From: Bugula neritina
Taxonomy: Eukaryota; Bryozoa; Gymnolaemata; Cheilostomatida; Bugulidae
Length of the DNA stretch: 64,000 nt
Assembly: GCA_964035545.1 (NCBI GenBank)
Contig: OZ037767.1
Coordinates: 11,017,081-11,081,080, forward strand
Direction of reading: 5' to 3'
The notes under the pieces are model-generated. The model did no database searches, was not told the origin of the DNA, and worked only from the letters and a program-made list of their open reading frames with translations. Made by a program: the position numbers and the translations under genes. Positions 40,601 through 51,400 of this stretch are shown piece after piece (position 1 is the first letter of the stretch; every line of letters starts with the position of its first letter).

Positions 40601-43600
40601 ACCTAGAACAAAAAATAAACTGCAGCTCAAACCCATGTCCAATAGATGGAATACTTTCCCCATGGAGCACATGGACCGTATGCTCGGTAACATGTGGTGA
40701 AGGGAAGCGAGAAAGGAATCGAGTTTGTTCTTTAGCAAGGCATGGTGGTGTGTCATGCCTATCAGCAAATCTTATGGAGACAGAGCCTTGTTTGGTAAAA
40801 CCAGACTGTCCAATTGATGGAACTCTAACTCAGTGGACAAATTGGACCCCCTGCTCAACTTTTTGTGATGAAGGTAAGCAAACCCGATCTCGTAGCTGTA
40901 TTCCTGCTCAAAATGGAGGCAATGATTGTGGTGATGGCCTTCTAGCACAAACAAAGTCATGCATATTAGCCCCATGCCCAGTGGATGGAAAACTAACTGA
41001 ATGGACAGAATGGTCACAATGTTCCAAGTCGTGTGGTTCAGGTGACACCTTTAGAATTAGAACATGTATAGAGCCTAGGTATGGCGGACTTCCATGCGAT
41101 GAAGAACTAAATCAACAAAGTCAGTGTAATACGCATGTATGTAAAATTGATGGAGTTTGGAAGCCTTGGACATCTTGGGTCTGCTCAGTTACATGTGGTT
41201 CTGGTGTGGAGCAACGTCACCGAGAATGTAATGGCCCGTTTAATGGTGGAGACAATTGCATTGGCGATACACATCAAAGTAGGATGTGTCAAGCTGCACC
41301 TACGACTTGCCCCATAGATGCTATTGAAGAAAGTTGGGGTACATGGAGCTCGTGCTCAGCTACATGTGGCCAAGGTGTACAAGTAAGTAAAAGGACATGC
41401 ATACCACCTCAATTTGGTGGAATGGCTTGTGGATCATTGGAGAAAAATCAAACTTGTTTAGTAAGACACTGTCCTGTTAATGGCGTTCCATTACCATGGT
41501 CTTCTTGGGGACTGTGCTCTGTTTCATGTGGTTCTGGGACACATTCAAGAACTAGACAGTGTAGTGTGCCTCAGCATGGTGGTCTTAGCTGCAACGCTCA
41601 TTTGACAGAAACCAAGACATGCATTGGCATACTGCCATCTTGTACAACAACATATCATGCATGGATGGAGTGGACACCATGTAGTGCAAGCTGTGGGCCA
41701 TCAGGCACAAAAATTAGAAGAAGGAGTTGCCACGGAAATGCTCTATGTGATGGTGTAGACATAGTAGAAACAACTGACTGTAACCAAGAGATTATATGCC
41801 CACAAGATGGGTTCTACTTGGACTGGGCAGAATGGAGCCTATGTTCTGTAACCTGTGGTTCTGGTGCTCAGGTGAGACGACGACAATGCCAGCCACCTGT
41901 AGGAACAGGGAGCTCTTGCATTGGGGAAAATGAAGAAAGCAAAGTTTGTGTTAAAACATGTAAAGGTGAATATATTCTAATTGTACAAATTTTAGTTTAG
42001 TAAGCTGAGCCAATGATAACAATATTGTTACACCGGGATTTGTTATATTTTGGGAATACTATCAACTTGGTAGCTTATTACCTGTCATATTCTTTTATTC
42101 AGCCAACAGGGTTGATGTATCAATATGCTTTTGCCTAGAAACTAGCTGCAATGTTAGTATTAGTTTTTATCTTAATTGGTAGTATTTTTGTACCCATTAA
42201 GTTTTGTTACTTGTCTGTAAAAAAGCCGCAAAGCTTCTAGATTTTGATGTCAATATATATGGTGGTGCTCTAGAGTCCTAACGTACATGTGGTCTAAACA
42301 CTCATAATTGCAAACAAATGCACCCATTCTCCATGCCCTTGTGCCCTATACCATCTCTTTCCCCATAGTCTTGCTAATACACTCTCTTCTGTAATCATCA
42401 CATTTATAAGAATACTGATCACACCTATACCATACAGTTCCAATTCATCATTAAAGTGGTGCTCTCTATGCGTGCCAAAAGGAATAGCTGTTTAGTGATG
42501 ATTAAAAATTGTGACATAAAAATATTTCAATGCATAATCTATCAATAATCATAGTTGATGGCACATGGCAGAGCTGGAGCAACTGGGGTGCTTGTTCTAC
42601 AACTTGTGGTCCAGGGCTCATATCTCGTACACGGAGCTGTACACAGCCTTTGAATGGAGGTCAGAACTGTCCTGGGACAGGAGTTGATACAAAAATGTGT
42701 CCAAACAATCCCAGCTGTGCAACAAGTGAGGAACACTTTTAAAGAATTCTTGCCATATCCTTTATTTCATACATATTCCATCATTTGTAATGCCAAATAG
42801 CAATTAATTTAAGATATACCATTTATTTAAATAGATGGGTTTACACCATGGAGTGAATGGAGTGTTTGTACCACTTCAACATGTGGATCTGCAAATCCAA
42901 GAGCGTTTCAGACTAGACAAAGAAGGTGTAATGGGGTATGTAGGTTTGGAAGAACTTTTGAAATACAACAGTGCACTCCAGACTGCAATTCTTTGACAGG
43001 GACAACCACTACTCCTAGTGAATCTACTACTGGATCTTTAAATTCAAGTAGGTATATGTATTCCCAGGTATCAACATAATTAAAGCATTATTGCAAAACA
43101 TGTGTTTTTATATTAGAGTTTTATAATAACATATTGCACCGATTATTTTCTCACTATTAAAAATAATAATGTTATCAGGCTATTACTTGTCCATGCTTTA
43201 AAAACCTTAGCTATGCTACTATTTGCCAGAAAATTAGAGAACAAACAGACCTGAGTAAGTAAACTTTGAGTTGACAAACCACTTTTTCTTTGCACATTTT
43301 ATTTTAGATGGCCAGTGGGGTGAATGGACACAGTGGACTGGGTGTCAGCAACTGTGTAGTGGTCAACGCACTAGGACACGAGCATGCAATCTCTCTGCGC
43401 CTTCCTTTAGTGGACGGACATGCCCAGGCAATGCATCAATGCGTGAAGACTGCATTAATGACCCGAATTGCAATGGTAGACCAAATTATGTCATACTATA
43501 CTATCTTCTTTAACTTGATTTTAAATCATCATTGATTTTGGATTCAAAAAACACTTCAAGATTGCATTACCATGACTTTAGGTAGCCTTTATTCACTACA

Positions 43601-46600
43601 CTGCCAAGTCAGCCCTGGTAGTGCCGGTAGTGAAGTTAGTGTAGGAAGTGTAGGTAGCGCAGCTAGTGTAGGTAATGGAGATGGTGCAGTTAGTGTGTGT
43701 AATGGAGATAGTGCAGTTAGTGTAGGTAGTGCAGTTACTTTAGGAAGTGCAGCTGGTGTAGGTAATGTAGGTAGTGCAGTTAGTGTAGGAAGTTTAGCTA
43801 GTATAGGTAATGGAGGTAGTGCAGTTATTGTAGGTAGTGCAGTTAGTGTAGGAAGTTTAGCTAGTGTAGGTAATGGAGGTAGTGCAGTTATTGTAGGCAG
43901 TGCAGCTAGTGTAGGTAATGGAGGTAGTGCAGTTATTGTAGGTAGTGCAGTTACTTTAGGAAGTGCAGCTAGTATAGGTAATGGAGGTAGTGCAGTTACT
44001 TTAGGAAGTGCAGCTAGTATAGGTAATGGAGGTAGTGCAGTTATTGTAGGTAGTGCATCTGGTGTAGGAAGTTTAGCCAGTGTAGGTAATGGAGGTAGTG
44101 CAGTTATTGTAGGCAGTGCAGTTAGTGTAGGAAGTGTAGGTAGTGTAGGTAATAGAGGTAGTGCAGTTATTGTAGGCAGTGCAGCTAGTGTAGGTAATGG
44201 AGATAGTGAAGTTAGTGTAGGTAGTGCAGTTACTTTAGGAAGTGCAGCTGGTGTAGGTAATGGAGGTAGAGCAGTTATTGTAGGTAGTGCAGTTAGTGTA
44301 GGTAATAGAAGTAGTGCAGTTATTGTAGGCAGTGCAGCTAGTGTAGGTAATGGAGATAGTGAAGTTAGTGTAGGTAGTGCAGTTACTTTAGGAAATGCAG
44401 CTGGTGTAGGTAATGGAGGTAGTGTAGTTATTGTAGGTAGTGATCAAGAGCTTACGCCAAACTGCTAAGCAAGCTAATACTGAATCCACAAGCAACTCGC
44501 AAACATGTAATTGAGTTCAAAATTGGAACTTGCAGCATAAATTAGAACAAAAAATCGAAGTTGAAAGACCTTAAATCAAAATATATGCTTGAATTAAAAG
44601 TTTTAAAAGAATACTTCAAAATTAATTATGGTCTTCAGGCTTGATATAAGCAAAGACATAGCACAAAAACTGATCACGACTAAAATGAGCATGTTTAATA
44701 TATTTTCAATCGTCATATAGCATGCTATAAATAGAATAGTTTACCAATTCTAACTGTGACAATAGATTTAGTTGGAGCAAACAAGACCAAGTTATGTGAA
44801 GGGTTTGAAGAAGGTAGAAATCTCCGGAAGTATGGAGAGGCAATGCCCGTGACTAGTGACTTCAGCATCGCCAGTGGGCCGTCTAGGTCATACTTCAGTG
44901 GTAAGCTTTCATACTTTCAGCTTCGTCAACCAAATTTACCAAGTGAAATAAGAAATATGATGTCTTGCATCTTGCAAATACTGGTTTCTTTATATGAGCC
45001 AGTAGCCTTATTTGCAAGTTGAACCTTTTGCAGCTTCTTTTTGCTCACTACAGTCTACCCTCAAACATCAGGACAAGAAATCTTTGCCTGTGAAATTTCA
45101 GTTTGTTGATTCTTCTGTAGCCAGTTGGAATAAAAACTTGTATTCTGTTGCAGGAGAAATAGGACTAAATGGCCCCAGCTGGGCACCAGAGGGCGCTAGC
45201 TATCTGCTGCTGACAACAGATTCACAGAGACGCCATGAGTTCACCTTTGGAACTGAGTTCAACTTCAAAGGTGTTTATTGTTCATACTTTAATCTAAATA
45301 CTACAACAGAGCTAATGTGCGGGTGCTTTCAGTTGTTGTTCATAGCAATGATACATTATCGAGAAAGAGAACTGGAAAAAAGTTCCTTTAATTTATATAA
45401 ATCATGGTCTTACAAAGCAATAACTGAAGAGTGGAACAAATTTAATTTATTTCTTTTATAAGACCATGAATTTATATTTAGACTTCAATTGTTAGAATGC
45501 GGAAAATACAATCATCATTTTTATCTTATCCAGCGTTTAGAGTTATGAGATGTTTGAGTTTGTAGTATATATTCACCATTTTTTATGAATCGACCCCAGG
45601 TCGATCTCAGCCAGTTCAATCTAAAAAGTGTACTTAAATAATTTCAGTGTGTTCAGAAACATGCCATTGTTTTGTAGATGGTGCTTGTGTAAAGTTCAAG
45701 TACAACACGCATGGCCAGTTCTGGGCAGGTAAAAAAATGGAGTTATCGCTGTTGAGTTCAAGGTCAAACAGATACTCGCAAGCAATGTGGAGTTTAGACA
45801 CAACCAACGAAGTCTTGTGGAAAGCTGCAACAGTTTCTATTCCAAAACAACATTTTATGTTTGAAGTATCGAAAATAGTATTGATAGTGAGCGGAAATAG
45901 ACAAACAGTTGATCTAGGATTCGACGATTTGCAAGTAGGGCAAGGATCATGTGACCACTATCCCCAGGATATCTGTCCACAAAATGGTAAGTACCATGAC
46001 AATGTATGCTTGCCATGTAACAGCAATTTTTAAAAATAATCAGCTGCTTTTATGAACAATAGGGTACAATAGAGTATATCAAATTACTAGTCTTGCTAGA
46101 AGTTGGTTTTGAGTCAGCACGTGGTAGTTTCAACTTCTTCATTTAATACTTCCAAAAAATTTTTGCCAAATACTTGGTGTTAATCATATTTGGCAGTCTA
46201 TGACTGGACACAACGATAGTTGCGCTAAAGTTTTTCAACCAATCACAGCAACTCCACAGATAACCTTTGGCTAGCAGCTAGTAATATGATTTAAGGTATG
46301 CCTTACCCTTATGCTACTGACAGTACTGTATAGACGAAACCAAAATACCAGGAATTGTTTTAAAATTGCAACTTGCTTTGGCAAGACTTTGCTTTGGATC
46401 TTTTGATTACAATAGATTTCACTTCATGCAGGCAACCACAAACTTTCCTAATTTACCACAGCAATTACTCTCCTGACCAGAAATTAAACTAGATGGGCTC
46501 TTAAAAGTGGGAAAATATTCTTTTAAATAGACTTAGTACAAGTCTGAGGGCATTTTAGTTGGTATAATTGTAAGAAAATTCTTATTTTTTGCAGAAAATA

Positions 46601-48162
46601 TGCAGACTTTAAAATGTGGTTTTGAAAAAGGAGAAAATTGTAGTTGGATAAAAAATGATGGCCTATGGAAAGTGTGGAGAGGGACAACTCCAAATCTAAA
46701 TACAGGGCCGTCATCTGCAGATCAAGGTGTGTGACTAGAGGCAACTAAAAATATGCCAGTATTTCTGTTACTTTAACATTATACTAAGATGACACCCTAA
46801 GCAATTTAACAGCAACAATAAAATTCAAACAGTGGCATTGTCAAATCATGAAACTATTTAGCCTAACTTAAATGAGATGAAATAATCTGGTTCAATAAAG
46901 CAGCCATAAAAATTTGAATTACATGATCAAATCTGTTTTTCTCTTTCACATTTTTAGGAGTACATAACTCCTTTTTCAACTGTCCTTACCTGATACCCAT
47001 ATAATATATTTCACAGGCTCTAATTACATCTATGCAGACACAAGATCGAGTTTGACTTTAGAAATTCCTGGAGGTATATATACAATTCTGCTAATTTTAG
47101 GCTTTTAGCTACTCAATTAAGTTCCTTTACCAGAATGTTTATACTGATTCAACATACTACTGTATGGTAAACAAAAGATCTACATTATTTCAGTTTAAGA
47201 CTGGTTAAATTGTACATTCTATGTGACTATTAATACACAACTTTTTAAATTTATATTTTCATAAGAGTTATATATTTAGTTTACAGTACCTGATACACAT
47301 TTCTATGGTGTATATCTTACCAGTTAGCTGCAGCTGTGTACTTATTTAAAATTATATCTGAATATTCCACGCCTCATGAAGCTTATGATACTATATAATA
47401 TAATGTAACATTCACTTAGAGCTCTTTTGAAAACGTACCAATATTCAAATAGTGTTGAAATATTACATCTTCAGATATACTTCAAGTACTTTTATTTTAC
47501 TATTTTCAGGTCAAGGTTGTTTAGAGGTCAGCTATCACATGACAGGAAAACCTCGTCTAGGTACACTAGCTATACTAGGTGAAAATAAGAGACCAATGTT
47601 CAGAACCAACAGAGATCGTGGTGATCGATGGGTGACTAAGAGACTGAACGTGCTGCTTCCGGGAGGAACCACTGCTTCTAGCAAACCTCAAGTGAGTGCC
47701 GACGAGTGTCTATACACAAAATTTTTACTGCTGTATGAATTACTGACTTTATAATGTGAACATATAGATTAATAGAACTGCTGTAGTAAAAGGAAGTTGA
47801 CAAAAAGACTAAAGGGGAACTTTAAAGTTTTTGCTATGAAAATTAAAAAAACATATATAAATTCACTACCAGATACGCTTTAATCGCTTGAAATGATTAA
47901 GACAAGTGTGTTGTATGTGATCGGAATAACTGTCATAACATTATTAAATATAGCTTTCATGAACTCCTCCTATAACTAGCCTAGTTGCAGGTAACGTATT
48001 TAGTCAGTACAGGTACTTCTAACATGCTGACTGTATTTAAGTATCACATTTATTTTATTATTTCATTTGCAGATAGTGATACAATACAGAGCTAAAGCAA
48101 ACAGAACCAAAAAAGACGTAGCTATAGATAACATCATATACCGTAAAGGAAGAAGGTGCTGA
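25696..48162 (+). CDS. Giant secreted astacin metalloprotease with CUB, EGF, MAM and 18 TSP1 domains (31 exons, 2297 aa)
   Basis: Exons: 25696-25815, 25905-25941, 26943-26974, 27096-27200, 27704-27853, 28353-28464, 28697-28766, 29914-30055, 30357-30557, 31180-31399, 33336-33425, 33605-33758, 34335-34555, 35401-35604, 36025-36221, 36465-36564, 36645-36854, 37404-37563, 38337-38490, 39146-39236, 39440-41965, 42555-42725, 42835-43047, 43308-43475, 44772-44900, 45154-45270, 45648-45986, 46595-46726, 47017-47073, 47510-47691, 48073-48162. All 30 junctions are GT-AG and phased (6894 nt). Signal peptide: hydrophobic VLVLLLAIFSLVSS. Propeptide with IKGD, resembling the aspartate switch. Furin site RVKR (about 155-158). 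Astacin domain with HEFLHSLGFGHEHERPDRD (about 262-280) and SIMHY Met-turn, so the catalytic set is complete. Then EGF, CUB (LCGDTEP, GMLMLIYD), EGF, MAM1, EGF, MAM2, 18 TSP1, MAM3, MAM4, ending in RKGRRC. No C-terminal membrane anchor, so probably secreted. The first small exons (2-4) are least certain. Confidence 0.9.
26529..26548. repeat. Poly-C homopolymer of 20
   Basis: Twenty consecutive C bases in the second intron of the astacin gene. Length is easily miscounted by sequencing, and this is the longest homopolymer I noticed in the window. Confidence 0.9.
29081..29680. repeat. 84-bp direct repeats flanking a tRNA-Pro gene
   Basis: Positions 29081-29164 and 29597-29680 match with about three mismatches. 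Both start TTGATTGTAAAC and run through CTTAGTCATTTATTTAATAC to a TTTAATA end. They lie 516 bp apart in the same orientation, inside one intron of the astacin gene, and enclose the tRNA. Confidence 0.85.
29387..29458 (+). tRNA. tRNA-Pro(AGG)
   Basis: A full 72-nt cloverleaf. Acceptor GGCTTGT pairs perfectly with ACAAGCC. The D-arm is GGTCTAGGGGTATGAT. Anticodon stem CTCGC/GCGAG encloses loop TTAGGGT with anticodon AGG. T-arm CCGGG/CCCGG encloses TTCAAAT. The discriminator base is C and CCA is not encoded, as expected for a nuclear eukaryotic tRNA gene. A-box and B-box are intact. It sits in the astacin intron between exons 28697-28766 and 29914-30055, in the same orientation as the host gene. 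Confidence 0.97.
30357..30557 (+). other. Astacin active-site exon
   Basis: This exon of the giant protease encodes the zinc site (HEFLHSLGFGH, three His ligands and the general-base Glu), the HERPDRD continuation of the family signature, and the Met-turn SIMHYSQN with the conserved Met and the transition-state Tyr. Nothing catalytic is missing, so an active protease is predicted. Confidence 0.93.
33107..33298. repeat. 9-nt minisatellite CACTATATA/G next to a 3' splice site
   Basis: About twenty copies of CACTATATA or CACTATATG with a few CACCATATA variants. The array ends about 37 nt before the exon starting at 33336. The long His/Tyr/Ile open frames on both strands come from the repeat. 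Confidence 0.92.
34030..34235 (-). repeat. SINE-like element, tRNA head at 34167-34231
   Basis: Read on the minus strand, GACCTGGTGGTTAAAGC (A-box-like) is followed at tRNA spacing by GTGGTTCAAATCC (B-box). Further downstream on that strand is a non-tRNA body. It lies in the intron just upstream of the exon at 34335-34555. Confidence 0.55.
36241..36440. repeat. GTAGTACTGTGTA-type minisatellite just after a donor site
   Basis: Imperfect repeats of about 13-20 nt (AGAGTAGTACTGTGTAGTAG and variants) begin about 20 nt after the exon ending 36221 and fill most of the intron up to the next exon at 36465. Confidence 0.8.
37165..37375. repeat. CACTCACAGGTATTATATT minisatellite before a 3' splice site
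   Basis: About ten units of 18-27 nt. Each contains CACAGGTA, which resembles an acceptor and a donor side by side. The array stops about 30 nt before the true acceptor TTTTTTCAG of the exon at 37404-37563. Confidence 0.88.
38157..38300. repeat. Dispersed repeat, copy 1
   Basis: It matches 49454-49590 over AGTAATGGAGAAA, CCCTGTGTTCTAGA, ATATAGCA and GAACTGAGGCTA, with small indels. It lies in the intron just upstream of the exon at 38337-38490. The second copy continues into a tRNA-like head, so this is probably a truncated SINE. Confidence 0.6.
39440..41965 (+). other. Single exon encoding 15 tandem TSP1 repeats
   Basis: This 2526-nt exon starts and ends in phase 1 and encodes about residues 924-1765 of the astacin protein. 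I count 15 thrombospondin type 1 repeats of roughly 52-60 residues. Most have WxxW tryptophans (possible C-mannosylation), a CSxTCG-like O-fucosylation site, an Arg-rich strand and six cysteines. One deviates: repeat 9 has CSTFCD. Three more TSP1 repeats follow on separate exons (42555-42725, 42835-43047, 43308-43475). Opposite-strand open frames here are shadows. Confidence 0.95.
43582..44447. repeat. GTAGGTAGTGCAGTTA minisatellite with a 298-codon open frame
   Basis: Modules of 12-18 nt (GTAGGTAATGGA, GGTAGTGCAGTTATT, GTAGGAAGTTTAGCTAGT) repeat for about 870 bp between TSP1 exon 43308-43475 and MAM exon 44772-44900. All modules are multiples of three, which keeps a frame of V-G-S-A-V-S-like hexapeptides open to 44468. 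Each module carries GTAGGT, a donor-like motif. I treat it as an intronic array, but an acceptor-like site before it is in phase with the preceding exon. Confidence 0.75.
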
Positions 48163-48403
48163 TCCAGAAAATGTAGAATCTTAAAAACTGAGCTGTTTAG
48201 ATTGTGTGGTAACTTAATGGAAGCTTTTATTGATATGACGTGTTCAAGTCGTACCAACAAAATAGAAAAATTTATATAAAAGCTCTGTTAGATATAATAC
48301 TGTGTTATAGATTTTTAGTTCAGTAGAAATATTATCCTTTTATATTATTTCAATTTATTTACATGCAATCACTGACCAACAATAGAGATTATTTTCTTTG
48401 ACT

Positions 48404-48415
48404 TTTATTAATAAA
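48404..48415. terminator. Palindromic poly(A) signal shared by two convergent genes
   Basis: TTTATTAATAAA is its own reverse complement, so AATAAA is read on both strands. It lies 242 nt past the astacin stop and 73 nt past the stop of the RING gene on the opposite strand. The 325-bp gap shows no better signal for either gene. Confidence 0.6.
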
Positions 48416-48487
48416 CTATAACTTTTACATCAGCTGCTACTTATCACATCGACATTCTATGACTCATGATTCAAGACTCATCTGGTA

Positions 48488-51400
48488 TCAGCTGTTAGTA
48501 TCAGGTAGAGAGTCAGCTACCTGCTGAGTATTGAAATAAGTGTTTATAGTAGCCCTGCATACAGGGCAGTAGGTAAGTCTCTCGGTACACTGAATACAGC
48601 AGCATTTGTGTCGGCATGGCAACAGCACGCAGGAACTGCTCTGAGTCAGACAGACTACACACTCCTCATGCACCCCGCTCGTACTTGGGTATATACTCTA
48701 CAACAGAGTAATACTTGGGTATATACTCTACAACAGAGTAGTACTCGGGTATATACTTTACAATAAAGTAATACTTGGGTATATACTCTACAACAGAGTT
48801 GTACTCGAGTATATACTCTACAACAGAGCAGTACTCGAGTATATACTCTATAACAGAGTTGTACTCGGGTATATACTCTATAACAGAGTTGTACTCGGGT
48901 ATATACTCTACAACAGAGTAGTACTTGATTAGTACAAAGTAGTACTCAGTTAGTAAGAAGTTGTATGCAGTTATCACAGAGTAGTACTCAATTAATAGTA
49001 TCTTATGTATAAAAACACATTATTTACTGGACAGTCTTTGACATAATGGCTGTAAAGTGCAGTCAATAGAACTGCCAAGTGGTTGCAGAGTGCTCCAGTC
49101 TTCAAAATTATGTCATGTACCACCATTATTCAGGTGTGGCCAACATATTTTGCACAATTCAATAAAAAAATTACATATATATGTACAAATAGTACATGCT
49201 TTCACTGTTTGTATCACTAAGACGGTGTATAATTGAAACTAAAGGATTGATTTTACTCGAATAATTCTCTACATTATCATTCACAGTTGAAAATCTCGTG
49301 TTTATTTAACGCCTTCACCCCTGTAAGAACCTCTGATATCAAAGGGAGGGAGGGGGGGGGAAACGAGGAGACTGAGGACTGTGTGGGCGTATACACACAC
49401 AAACGACTATGACTGGATACCCTTTCTGAGTAACAAATGGCTGAGATAGGTGAAGTAATAGAGAAAAGCCTGTGTTCTAGATTAAAAATGTAGCAAAGGA
49501 GCTGTTTTTGCAAGAAGTTCAACCTACACTCCAAACTGAAAGTTTTTTTTAAAAAATTACAGAACTCAGGCTACTAAAATTTTTACAACACTACACATAA
49601 TTTAACCTAATGTTTTCGTTAAACTAGTTTTGCTGAGTGTGTTGAATTCTTAGCGCAATTATGCTATTATGACTCATTCAAATTGATAAGATTTACAGGC
49701 CAGTTCTTGAGGAAATTTATTAAAAAAAAGTGAATAAAAATTTTAAAAGCCTAATGGCTATTTAAATTTCTCCACGACTACACCTAAATGCTGGAGGGGG
49801 ACTTGAACCCATGACTTAGGGCCCACTAAACCAGCTAATTGTGAGATCATGACAGAAAACAACTATACGCAGTCAGTGTTGATTATAATCTACTCACTGT
49901 GAGCCGGTAGAAAATCCCATCTGTATCTCTATAGAACTGAGCAATTATGTAGCTAGTAGGGAGAAGACGATCCTTTACGTGTATGAGACTAACCAGAGTG
50001 TGCTACAACAATACCAACTCTACCGCTCTTTATTTCAACAGGTAGCTCAAGCAAAATCATACAAAGAATACCCCCTGTGTTTTAGAAAAAGCAATGTTCT
50101 GTATGTTATGCAGAGTGCTAGCCAGTGTCACCAATCTAGGTGTGTCTAATTATCACCATGTACATTAGAATTTAGCACAGAACTTTTCTAGAATGTTAGG
50201 AATATATATATAGAACAATATTAAATAATATGGCAGGACAACTCTTATAAATAAACTGGACATAGCAAAAGATGGCTGAATTACATAGGAATGCAGGTAG
50301 AAACACAGAGTGAATGACACACATCTTGAACCTACAGATACCTGGAAGTCAGTAGCGAGTAGGACTAAAGGAAATGAAGATCTGGAGACAGAACCTTCTG
50401 ACAAGGGCGACTGCTCTTCAATTTTTAGATGTTTGATAAACCTTTCAGTTCTGTAATGCAACACAACAAATATATTATTAGAAAAGAGTGATGTAATATC
50501 CTGTTAGATGAACTAGTTTTTAGCACACCACATATCAGCTAGTTAATCATAACATCTCATAGCTAGAAAGATCCTTCAACCTCGCCACCATATCATGACC
50601 AGTACACATGAGGGTAACTATTTTCCATGCACTGCTGCATGAAATCTTATATCTATATGCTATATCCTTGTTTTACTAACCATCGCAGCAACAAATGTCT
50701 AAATTTACAAAGAGCTGAAATGTTGTATAGAATAAGGAAGCTCAAAATAAATAAAAACACAAAAACATTGTAAGCTCCACCCCCAATTATTTAAACCATG
50801 ACACGTAAATTTTCCCAATAAAGAAATCGCCAGGTTTAGAAAGAGAAGTAGAAAAAGTACATTAACACTACTAAATAGGCATCATGTTAATACATTAAAG
50901 CAAAAACAGGCCCTACACCATGACAAATAAATAAACTACATGTAAAAATATTTACCCACTATACTGAGCAACTGTGTGATTTCCATTGCAGCATGATTTC
51001 ACAAGCTGGAAATAATCGTCAGAGCTGAGACCAGGAACCAGCAGTTCTGCCATGACAATGTCTTTGTTGACATGAGAAAAAGGGAAGATGGACCAGCTAC
51101 TTAGTGTCTTCTGATACTTGACTTCTAATGTATCGACTGTACTAGAGCAACTGAAATAGAGGTAAATAATCTGGTATGGTTTATATTGTGACAAGTAGAT
51201 AATTTTGCAACTATAGCTTACAGCTAGCAAACAAAAACAGAGTAACTAATCTGTGAAGAAGTGTATTATGATTTGCAGTAGCAATTACTCAATTATTAAA
51301 AAAGGTAATATATCAAAACTGAAATATTCATTAGATTGAATTATTAGAATACATAATATAAATTCCAAAAGGTATGAATATTTGTATAAAAAAATAAATG

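Noticed and set aside
40008-41017. Several minus-strand open frames of 80-100 codons opposite the TSP1 exon
   Set aside because: They are shadows of the Cys/Trp-rich plus-strand coding sequence, which has 15 clear TSP1 units and phased splice sites.
49277-49534. Candidate missing exon of the CGRRF1-like gene on the minus strand
   Set aside because: The frame shows no resemblance to the CGRRF1 linker region, overlaps a dispersed repeat, and includes a G-rich low-complexity tract. I left the gap open.
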